Below, one piece after another: positions 51,500-64,000 of a stretch of 64,000 nucleotides of DNA. Origin of the DNA: Lunularia cruciata (Eukaryota; Streptophyta; Marchantiopsida; Lunulariales; Lunulariaceae); assembly GCA_948567375.1 (NCBI GenBank), contig OX419762.1, positions 11,786,001 to 11,850,000 of the forward strand, written 5' to 3'. The notes below the pieces were generated by a model. That model searched no databases, had not been told where the DNA came from, and was given only the letters and a program-made list of their open reading frames with translations. A program made the translations under genes and the position numbers. The first letter of the stretch is position 1. Every line of letters starts with the position of its first letter.

Positions 51500-53450
51500 A
51501 TATAAGAAAAAATCTACCTTTATACACCAAAAAAAAAAATATCAAGGATCACAATATCACAAGCCTCAATTAATTTCTGATAGGTATGCTCTCTAAGTCT
51601 TACTACTAGATGATCCATCTTGTCTTCATTGCATGTCTTTCTTTCCAAACTTTGTACTTGTAGCTTCAGCTCATGCAATTTCATCTTTGTGATTTTTCCT
51701 TGAGTTGCTTTCTCCAAAATTGCCACAAATTGATCTCTTGCCTCCTCTAACTGCTTGTGGATATTCATTTCTCCTCCTTTGAACTTTGCTTCCTCTGAAT
51801 GGTTGCACAATGCATCCATTTCTTCTTCATCTCTTCCATGATTCAAGGCAGATTTGCTATTCTTTCCTTCTTCTTCTTTCTCAACTCTTTGGCCAGCCCT
51901 TCAAGTTGTGAAAACACCTCCTTTTGATACTTAGACATCTATATTTCTAAGGTTACCATACTTATTTTATTTGTCTCCAATTCACCTCAATATTTACTAT
52001 TTCTTTATCTTTGGTCTTTGTATATGAGTTGCATGTACTTCTTTGTTATTCAAAGGGATCTCAATTCAAATTGGACTCTTTGGAGATCTTATCTTGCATC
52101 TTCTACTCATTGTTGTTCTATCTCTTCACTTCAAAGATCTCATGTACAAGTGCGTTCAAACATCCTCTTGAACTTCCCTTTATACAAGTACAAGTATTCT
52201 CCATCTTCTCCTTCCATCTATCATCCTTTGCATTTTCAATGTAAATGACCTTATGTAGTCTCCAAATAAACATGGTGAAATCAACTACATCTAAGTAGAC
52301 TTCCTAATTTTGGGGCAGAATGAGCTTCATTATCTACAAAGCCAAACCTACCAAATTATTACAAATTTTACTCCCTCTTTTATTGGTACTCTTTGTTCTT
52401 GGATAACTTTTTCCCTCACTTTAGGTTGCTTTTCTTTTGGAAGGTCTTTGTCTTTGGACTCAATGTTTACCTTCCATTCAGCTTCTTGCTCTTATCCTTT
52501 AGCCTCTTGATGCACTTCATTTATAACTTCCTCTTTTGCTTTCCCTTTAGGGTCATTTTCTTCTTAGGTAGGGCTAGTGGGTTATGTGGGCCAAATTTGG
52601 GGTTCACCATGATCCTCAGTTTGGTCTCTCACTTGGTCCACTTCTTATTCTTTTGGATTCAAGCAAACTGCACATCTTTGTACTAATCCCTTCCTTTTGA
52701 TTCCAATGAAGACCCCTACATGGTGAATGAACCTTCCTCATCTTCACTGTCATCTGCCTCCTCCTCCTTCAAAGATACATCTATGACTCGAGGATTATTC
52801 CTTGATCTCTTTGCTATAGTTTGGGACCTCAATGGTGTCATCCTCTTCTTCTTCATCTTCATTGTGGTGGTTCTTTCTTTGTCCACCGGTACAAAGTTGC
52901 CAAATTTTGCATACTTGGCATCATCAATTGGTTCCCTTCGGGTTGCTAGGTAAAGTAATGACATGTTGGGTGGTAATGATTTGGAAATTTCCTATGATCC
53001 TCTTTTGTTAGTAAATTCAGCCCCATGTAGAAATGTATGGAAAAGGAGCCTATGTCACTCCATCACCTTCCTCTAACTCTTTGTGCAAACTCCTCACCTA
53101 TAAGTAGAACATGTTTGTATAATTTATGAGTTATCCGTGATATATGTACTCAAAACAAATTTTTTGGTTGTTAATGAGGTAAGTTGTGTTCTTTGGCCAA
53201 AATCTTTTCATGATTGCTTCCACAACCATACTTCAAGCTGGGTCTTTGTATTTTCTCACCCTCCATCCATTGTTAGACCTCTTTATCCAAAGAAGTCAAT
53301 GATTTGGTTGCTCAATTCCTTTCCAATGGACCCAAATTTACAATTTCTTCCTATTAAATACCTTTTGCTTCAAAAAAATTGATGCAAGCTACTCTTCTTC
53401 AAACACAACTCAGTTTTGTACTATAAGAAGCAAAATATTGTAGTTCTTAA
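51500..53450 (-). mobile_element. Family 2 repeat, copy 4 (decayed)
   Basis: On the minus strand: N-terminal domain remains (about 53260-52930) with pieces such as TYLINN and FEYIYHG that parallel copy 1, a basic/acidic linker frame at 52964-52716 (KKKRMTPLRSQTIAKRSR, then PRVIDVSLKEEEAD, shared with copy 2), and a coiled-coil frame at 51846-51520 containing KMKLHELKLQVQSLE. It is broken. The linker and coiled coil are the best preserved in this copy. Confidence 0.65.
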
Positions 53451-56400
53451 TTTTGATTTTATTACTTGTATGTATAGATATATCACATATCCATCCAAAA
53501 GAACTTTATTTCTATCAGCCACTCAAAATATTATTTATAATTATTTTTCTTGTCATTTGTATCCCATGGTATTTTCTTAATCTCCAAAATTTCCTATGTA
53601 ATGTTTGCCTTAAAATCAAATAAGATACTCAAGTTTTTGTTATATGGATTGAATCAAAAGGTAATTCACTGTTATAGATAATATTTCTGCCTAATCTTTT
53701 ATTAGATTTTTTAAGAGAAAATGATAATCAAAATGTGAAATTAGCCTATGTGCACTTTTAGCCTAAATGATAATCAGAAGCACTGATATTCATTTGGCAA
53801 AGGAAATTATTCAAAAAAGTTCTACATAAACCAAAAATTTTAAATTAATGAAGATTATATGTAAGCATAATGTAGATATAGAAGACCAATGATTTTGGAG
53901 AATTTTACAAGTACCATGCACTCTAATACCTATATCGTGTACCAAATATTAAGAGAATAAATAGAGAAGATAGAATAGTATAGATGGACAAACATTTAGA
54001 GGAGAGGATTTATCTAAGGTTGCTATTGTGCTTAAGAGAGGTGTATCGTGCTTTGAAAAGAAGCTAATTGTTACCAACCAAACCAAGGCACTAGACTTCT
54101 AAGAAGATTCTTCAAACACCTTATAACCGAGTCCATGGGAAGGTTTGCAAGTACCTTACTAAATTTACTCAATAACTATGAAAAATCCTATGCATATCCA
54201 AATTTCTCCATGAAATTTCCTTGGCACTTTTGGAGATATTTTCTAGAAGTTTCTAGTGACATCACTAATTTGTATTAGATTAATTTGATCATTTTTTATT
54301 ATTAAAATATAAAATAGACTCAATCTAATCAAATTTACTTCTTTAATTTCAAATTGAAGAATTCTTTTTAGCAATATCTTTGTTGCACCCTCCTATAGCT
54401 ACTATACTATACCTATGGTTTTTAAAATTGGATTTACAATTTAGAAGATTATGAGATCTACATAAGAGATTCTTTTCAATTTGTATTTGTATGTAAGAAG
54501 AAAAAATAGATAGTCTCATGATTTTAAGAACCTCAATAATCAAAGTGAACTAACTTAACTGACTAGCTTCACATAAAGTATGGTGAAATATATTTTGGAT
54601 AATCATCTTCAAAGAACATTAAAGTAAATATAGGAACTTGTTTAAAATATTTAACTAAGTACTATACGACTTGTTTTATAAATGTACCGTGTATATTCAT
54701 GAATATGGATTCTTGAATTTATTGTTATAAAAATTAAATTTGATATAGTAACTAATCCAATCAAATATACATTTGCTTACCACTAGAGGGTACCTTTGGG
54801 TCAATAAGGGCTACAAATATCAAGTCAACAAAACGATAATAAAAATTTAAGGTAGATCTCTCTTTTTCTTTAAATAAATTCAGCAAGATCGTTTACATCG
54901 GGCATACTATATATCTTGCTAGTTAATATAAGTCTTGATCCATATCAAGTAATATATCTATTTCAAATTTAGTTGGAGAGGATTTGATAATGATCCCGAA
55001 TCATCTCTTTATAGTAGAACATAGGCATTAATGTAGGTGTGAGAATGTTAGCTCTAACTATACTATTGGAATGATTAAACATCTTTCAATACATTCAAAC
55101 AAGCTACCTTTCTCTTATTTACAGGAGATTTCTATTCAATAGATGTGATCCATAAGCTACCCTAAGCTTATGAGCTTTCCTTTTTTTAACTCTATATACA
55201 TAAGTCTTGAGATCATAGATATTTTAACCTTAAATTATTAGTACACCAAAATGAATAAAAAATACGTAGAAAAAGTAGTAGCTAATTGTTATCTTCTATA
55301 TGCAACATCTTAGGTAAATATTACTTGTTTCAAATCTATGATACCATATACGGAGTTAAAAAATGCCTTGACAGAAAAAGATCATCTCAGGTTTACTCCT
55401 AACATATAAGACAGGCTAATTTTTAGCATACTTTGCAATCTATAAGTATTGCTAAACTGAACTTTCTGAATGAACTAAAATTCTTTATTTTAATTTAAGA
55501 AAAAATACTTATACCTCTAGTGCTCATTCACATAGAGAGAACAACAATTATAAATTAGAGAGTGCTTGAAAATTAGTATTTTGCCTTTCTGTCATGTGAT
55601 CTTAGCTTCCTAACCAGAATATGCATTTAAATCAATAACGTATATTCTAGCTTGACTTATAGTTGTCTTGACTTAGCTCAGTGTAATTTACAATTTTCTA
55701 TATTTCTATTTTAGGGAAATGACTGCATATTTTTTTATGAAGTTACTCCGTGGGTAGATTAATTATAGAAAATGAATCATAAAGTATCAGAAAAAACCCC
55801 TGATTCTGATGTGATGGTGTGTTTGGGCTTAATTGTAAATCATACATCCACTTACAATAATAATTTGAATAAGTGACCATAAATCAGAATCCAAGCTAGT
55901 CCGTTAGGGGATCAGACTGTCTCTCTAACTGACAATTAATCTCGTTAATCTCATTAGTCCGTTTACACCTCGTGAATATTCCCTGTAAAACCAATGATCC
56001 GCATATTGGAGAAGAATTTCACCTTTATGGAAGTGGATTTTATCACTTCAATATTCTCTTGCTATTGGCTTTGAACCTTGAGTTAAACTGACAATGTAGA
56101 TACATGTGTGGGTGATTTCACATCACAAGCTTCTTCGGTAGCTGGTGTGTTAAAACGTCCGATTTAGTCCTGAATCCGATCTCCTACTCGGTTATCAGCT
56201 GTCTGATGGCAATTTTGTTGAGGGACTGACTTTACTTGCTGTGGAGTTATTGAGTCGTGCTAACTTACGAAATGTAGTGTGGTTCATCGAGTTTGCTCCA
56301 GACTTTCGATGAAAACGGTCTATCAAAGATTCAGAAGATTTGTTCATGAGGCTTTTCAAATGCCCAGTGGCAGAAGATGTTGCAACATGATTTGGCCCTG

Positions 56401-57460
56401 AAATATGTTCTTTACTGCAGAACAGCGAATTAGATCGAACGGCTCATCGACTTCAGTTAACAAGATTTGTTCATTAAACTCTTCAATCTCCAGAATATGT
56501 TGCTACACTGTTTGCTTGAAATGTGTATGTTTTCCGGGCAAGGTACAAAACCGTGTTGTGAGCAACGGGGTTTATGATGTTTACTCAATTGCTTTCTTTA
56601 CAGGCGTGAAACCAGACCGAGTTCTAAAGAACAATCTGGTAGAAGACTGACAAGATAGTGAGGATTTTAATCAATTTGAGATACCTATAACGCTTTGAAT
56701 CAGGTTATGACTGATGGTGCCAGTTCAGGAAACGACTCAGGTCATGGAGAAACTATCTAAGCAATCGGTGCACGTGTTATTGGAAGAAAACTGTGCCTTG
56801 GTCGGGACAATACCCGGCTTTTGAACAGATGCAAGAGGTAGGATTTTCTTCATTATACCCACTCGAAGGTGCAACCAGCATTCTCTCCTGCAGAGATCCC
56901 TTCCGCAGACGTCTCTAACAAGAATTCTGCAGGAGACTCTTCAACTGCTGCTTTGTTCTGCAGAGCTCTTGTCGCAGAAGTTGATAACAGGACTTGTTCA
57001 CGAGACCAACGCCTCCGCGGACCAAAACACCTTATTTCGCTAATCAGATCGAAACAGATCAAATCATCTAGTATGTTCACATTGCAGTCCAAATTCTTCG
57101 TATGCTCATGTGCGCCGGATATCCCTCGCATTGCCGGTTCAAGCATTGCAGTTCGCAGCAGGATTCAGGTAACCTCACCCTCCCACCATATTTGCGTTCA
57201 GCTTGCTGATTCCAGTTATGAGCATCGGGGGATCTATTATACTGAGGTGAGCTGCAAGCCTAGACCGACTGGCTTGTTCCACAAGCTGTATATTGGATGT
57301 ATTGATTCATCTAGATAAAGGAAACAAGGTACCTTGGCCTAGTCAGTGGAAGTAACTTCCCGTCTTCGATATTGTAAGTATTCAAACACACCATGTGTGT
57401 TAGTGGAACTTCCCTTCATTTACATTTCTACAGTAAAGCTTTACAATAAGTTTATGGGTT
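53450..57460. other. AT-rich then mixed stretch without a recognised gene
   Basis: 53450-55790 is AT-rich, with no recognised homology. From about 55800 composition becomes balanced. A diverged direct repeat is visible at about 56332-56395 and 56457-56515 (agatttgttcat ... tgttgc). Open frames at 56853-57318 on both strands come from a Ser/Gln/Leu-rich, stop-poor patch and match nothing known. The last few hundred bases probably include the ALDH3 3' UTR. Confidence 0.5.
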
Positions 57461-57461
57461 C

Positions 57462-60261
<2,800 letters not shown>

Positions 60262-60617
60262 TCCGACTAATCTCTCGACACTGAGCAGCCCTCGCTCTGC
60301 CTTCTCCGTTCTCTCAACCCAAACACACTTCTCTCGGTCTTTTTGCTTTCGGACTTCAGTACCTTCTGCCTCAGATCGTTCGTAGATTTATAGACCCAAA
60401 GTCCGAAATTTCCTGTCCGCGCTGTCCAATCTCCTTCACCAACGTCGCCCTGTCTCCGCTTCTTCAACGACGATGAATTCTCCCCGAAAGAAACAACAGT
60501 AAATCGCTCCCGCTTTCGGTCAAAATAGCCCAAAGGCGACCAACACTGTGTCTGCGTTCGCAGAACCACACTTAGCGTGCGATGTTTCCAAAGATCAGCG
60601 GAGTTTGCCTCGAACCC

Positions 60618-61010
60618 AGCTGCATCAAAGACAAGACCTTGACAGATATATTGATCTCGAAATTCCTCGCGAACGACCCTCTTCTTTCGCCGTCTGTCGG
60701 AACTATCTTAACTTACTCTGACCTCCAAGGTTTCGCTCGTTGCTTCATTCCAAGATAAACAGCCAGTTGAATCCAGTTCGCTAATTTAGAAAGAAAAGTG
60801 TCTGCATCAAAGACAATCTCGTGACAACGAAGCTCCGCACCAAACACACTCTCCTTTCTTGCTGTCTGTCCAAATCGAGCTTAATTTGGTTTAACCTCAA
60901 GAGTTTAGCACTAACCATCCGTCTTTAAGTTCCTTAAATCAGAGAGAGTGTGGCTGCTCGAAGAAAAGGTCCTTGACAGAGATATTGATGCTGTCATTTC
61001 TCGCCATCTT
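60618..61010. repeat. Degenerate direct repeats upstream of ALDH3
   Basis: Units begin near 60621 and 60803 (both tgcatcaaagaca, period 182 bp) and a partial third near 60952 (gctgctcgaagaaaaggtcc, then cttgacagagatattgatg, which parallels 60640-60655). They lie about 360-750 bp upstream of the ALDH3 start codon. The part 60262-60617 between them and the start codon is probably 5' UTR and core promoter; no TATA box was assigned. Confidence 0.6.
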
Positions 61011-61109
61011 TCAAGCAATAGCTTGAACTTAGTTGAGTCCGCAGTCCTCAAGTTCCCCCGGCGTTCCGTGCCATGCACGTGACACTATGGTTTCGAGATG
61101 CGGGGACAG

Positions 61110-61340
61110 TATTGGCATGGCATGCCATCTTGGAGATGTAGGGTCATGCCACATGTTTCTCTTATTAAGATACAATGGTGTGTCGTGTTTCTGCCATGTC
61201 GGATACCATCTTGAAACGCGAATGTCATGCCATATGTGTGTCTTGTCATGTCATATGGCTCTATGTTGCATGACATGGTGTGCCATGTTACATACCGTCT
61301 TCCAGACGGTACCAATATGTCATCTATAAAATGCTTCTGA
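61110..61340. repeat. Degenerate catg-rich repeat, about three units
   Basis: Units start near 61122 (atgccatctt), 61203 (ataccatctt) and 61292 (ataccgtctt), spaced 81 and 89 bp, each followed by catgcca/catgtca motifs. The repeat creates Cys/His/Met-rich open frames on both strands (61033-61360) that do not look like real proteins. Confidence 0.55.
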
Positions 61341-61933
61341 CAAGGTATCTCCAAGCCCATGTACCTTGTGTGTGCGCCAAGTTTCTATCTTGACTACGGT
61401 ACTATGATAGCACTTAGTCAGACTTAAGGTGTAGAGATTAAGTGCATTAAACGAGGACATATTCGCCGGTAGGATATCAAACAAACTCGCTTAGTACGTT
61501 CATTCTTTGAAATATTCTTTGAAAAGTAAAGCTCATGAAGATCTGTTGAGGAAAAGTTCGATCAGAGCTCGTTAACAACAATTGAGAATAAGAAGCGGAT
61601 TACCAACGTAACACAAAGGCACCTCACAAAGGCTCATCACAGGGAAGAGTCCTGTCATCAGGAATTCTCGTTTATAAGTATAGAGTTTATGTTTAAGCAC
61701 AGTATTATAGACCAGGTTTCAAGCAGCTGGCAAAATCTGCAAACGATGAAATATGAGCAGTGCGAATGTATACTACACTGCACTGCAGTAAGTATGTTTG
61801 CTGTAAGGCATCTTCGCTGGGTAGTGTTCTCTTATTCTTTCTCATTTATATACAGAACGCCAAGCACATCATGACGATCAACTAGTTTCTGACAGGAAAG
61901 ATGTCAAGGTAAAGATTTTTACCATTTAAAATA

Positions 61934-62100
61934 GGGTATTGTTACATCGACCTCTCATTTTGTTAAAAAGACCCAGCCTAGTCTGCAAGAGGATGAAGTC
62001 ACAATGACTTTCGTGTGAGTCGTCGCAGAACGGGTTACGTGAAGAGCGCAGACTAGAATGGATCCTTTTAACGAAATGAGGGGCCGATTTCACAATACCC
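61934..62100. mobile_element. 167-bp MITE with 8-bp target-site duplication
   Basis: The ends are terminal inverted repeats starting GGGTATTGT and extending about 50-55 bp per side with roughly ten differences, so most of the element folds into one hairpin. It is flanked by a perfect 8-bp duplication, TTAAAATA, at 61926-61933 and 62101-62108. An 8-bp duplication fits hAT-type (or another 8-bp-cutting) transposases, but the termini lack the CAGGG start common in hAT. No coding capacity. It is non-autonomous, and the perfect duplication suggests a fairly recent insertion. Confidence 0.9.
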
Positions 62101-62108
62101 TTAAAATA

Positions 62109-63640
62109 TGGACCTGAACTGGAATTTCATGTAAACATGTACTAGACATTTTTATGCTTTCAAGGAAGGTCTTCTTTGGAGTTCCAATACTATAAAAGCT
62201 TAGCAAATTTCAGTTCCAATTTACGTTATTTCATGTGAAAACTGACAAAACATTTGACTAGAATCTCATGCTGGTCTACAGCATGCTTGAGGTGCCAAAC
62301 CATCACCTTCATCAGGTTGTCAAAGTCAGTAGTCACGGAAATCAACCTTGAGCAGTTAAGGACATCGTAAGCCTGAGAAGAGTGATGCAAGACATATAAA
62401 AGCTCTAACTTGATATTATGATCAAGATGGCGCAAAGTGCTTATAAGTTTCAAAGTATGAGTTTTTCCAAACAACGAAGACGTCAACGGATGTTCTCAAA
62501 CTCAGTTATGATTTCAAGGTAGTCAATTGATGCTTTCCATTGATCCTATGCACAACCCTAGGAACATCGATTTAATTGTCCATAAAAATCAGGTAACGTA
62601 ATTCAATTACTCTAATTGTCTATTAGCTCTTTGAAATTTTTTTGAAAAATATGATTCTTCTCCTTGGCTAGGGAGAATGGAAGGCATTAACTGTTTGGGG
62701 GACGACTATGGGCGTCACTAGTCTCCAGTGATAACCATAAAATGTGTGGGTATGCAAGAGGAGAGAGAGGAGCGTGTGTGAACAACAGTAAGAGGTTTCA
62801 ATGCTGGTTTTTAAAGTCTCGATAAAGTCACTTAAAAGTCGATTAAAGTCATTTAATAAAAGATTATTAGGCGTGGTCCCGTATTGAACATGTTTAGTGG
62901 TAAAAATTTGGCTATCGTATATACCGCATGGACCACTCTACTTCTCCTCGAAAAGTTTCATGAAAGTTGTTGAACTTGCATGGGTGATGGATGACCTACG
63001 CTACCATAAGTATTCATTAAAAAATGATTAAGAAACCCCACCGTGAAATCCCTGGTCTTATTAGTTTGCAAATATTGCAGAGTGACTTTTCTTCTAGACC
63101 ACTAATAGTATAAGAAGATAAAACTTTGTGAATTGAATTAAACCTTTTCATCCAACATTTCTGCCAGTGGTGGTCAACCAACAACGGGATGAAATAAATG
63201 TCCGTATGGGTATGAAGCTACTGGACATCATTACAAAATAACCACGGGAGGATTTGATAGAGAAAAATACAGGGCTCTTTTTTGGGTTTTCGTTGAGTTT
63301 ATGGCAAAAAGTGATTGTGCATGCATGATACGACACCCAACAGTTACCCTTCTTATCCCAAAAGATAATTGATTTAAATTTTTACTCTTGTTCTAAAGTG
63401 TCTTGTCATGCAGTGATCTAAATTTATTTAGCCTGTACTATATATTGAGCTTACGAGAGATTGAGAATTAGTGATATTTGATAAGGATAGCATATAGAAA
63501 ATGGAAATTAAGGCTAGTCGTCTTCTTCTATAAAACATGATATCATTTTCTCCCAATAAAAAACCCAACCTCTATGCATGCGGGTGCGGCGAGTTGGTGT
63601 GTATATGCTTACTATCACCCTAAACAAAAGGATAAAAATT
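62109..63640. other. Stretch without a recognised gene
   Basis: Open frames are at most 86 aa and none resembles a known protein. Composition is moderately AT-rich. No repeat was recognised. Confidence 0.5.
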
Positions 63641-63643
63641 TCG

Positions 63644-63679
63644 TCATGGTGATGATCATGATCATGATCATCTCCATGA
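63644..63679. repeat. 36-bp near-perfect palindrome without spacer
   Basis: Arms of 18 nt match at 17 positions around a gatcat repeat core; the inner 22 bp (63651-63672) are a perfect palindrome. It may have arisen from a short gatcat microsatellite. Confidence 0.85.
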
Positions 63680-63721
63680 TAGGATAATGCTTGGAATGAT
63701 CCTGGTTGGTTTAATTAATCA

Positions 63722-63781
63722 CCCGGACTTCCTAACTCCATGGAATTAGAATTAGGAAGCCGTCGAATTAGGGAGTCCGGG
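63722..63781. repeat. Inverted repeat, 17-nt arms, 26-nt spacer
   Basis: Arms 63722-63738 and 63765-63781 match at 15 of 17 positions. Directly after it, about 63785-63825 resembles 47996-48037 in the family 2 copy 3 tail (both contain ttgatggg...tcttcccatccttc), so a small family 2 piece may be present here. Confidence 0.65.
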
Positions 63782-64000
63782 TTTTATCCGTGTACGGTTT
63801 GATGGGATCTTCCCATCCTTCTTGCTCCCTACACGTGTCACTTGAAGGAAAGGAAGGAATTATGCAAAGCCATGGAGTTGAGATTACGGTATTATGCAGA
63901 GCGATAGAGCTGAGAAGACTGTGGTTACTTCAACCGATGGTTACTTGACCACACGTGTCAATGTTTGACTCCATTGAAAGGAACGTATACTGCAGGCGAT

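Noticed and set aside
56853-57318. Overlapping open frames of 149 aa (plus) and 97 aa (minus)
   Set aside because: Both come from the same stop-poor, low-complexity patch 3' of ALDH3. Neither resembles a known protein and no splice sites link them to other exons.
61033-61360. Cys/His-rich frames that look zinc-finger-like on both strands
   Set aside because: They are produced by the catg-rich repeat. Spacing of Cys and His does not fit any zinc finger.

Overview
The window looks like nuclear DNA of a land plant. The three intact genes are interrupted by short GT-AG introns and encode plant-type proteins: the GINS replication subunit PSF1, an organic cation/carnitine transporter of the plant OCT family, and an aldehyde dehydrogenase of family 3. 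Gene islands have balanced base composition. They sit in long AT-rich stretches full of old, decayed repeats. I cannot name the species; a seedless plant is possible but not shown.

Layout. 1-3.5 kb: a minus-strand Ty3/gypsy fossil (A) in which an LTR separates an integrase end from a gag start. 4.7-7.3 kb: a GC-richer island with PSF1 on the plus strand and an unrecognised open frame diverging from it. 7.3-11.2 kb: no recognised gene, one decayed coiled-coil-like frame and one nested fold-back repeat. 11.2-19.3 kb: two decayed copies, head to head, of an unrecognised multicopy coding family ('family 2'). 19.3-32.7 kb: two partial plus-strand Ty3/gypsy fossils (B and C) of the same family as A. 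33.7-34.7 kb: a faint minus-strand pol relic. 35-40.5 kb: AT-rich then unique-looking DNA, with a recent 258-bp tandem duplication. 40.5-43.2 kb: the OCT transporter, minus strand. 43.3-47.7 kb: nothing recognised. 47.8-53.5 kb: two more decayed family 2 copies. 53.5-57.4 kb: AT-rich DNA. 57.5-60.3 kb: ALDH3, minus strand, ten exons, apparently intact. 60.6-64 kb: degenerate repeats and a 167-bp MITE with a perfect 8-bp target-site duplication.

The three genes share no pathway. PSF1 acts in the nuclear replicative helicase, OCT in a membrane, and ALDH3 in aldehyde detoxification. Their proximity looks incidental.

The features most worth a second look are the family 2 coding repeats (at least four copies, no recognised domain), a set of near-perfect inverted repeats with 0-7 nt spacers scattered through the window, three recent tandem duplications of about 100-260 bp, the MITE, and a tRNA-related SINE-like insertion inside a gypsy LTR. 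All gene models and homologies were read by eye, so identities are estimates.
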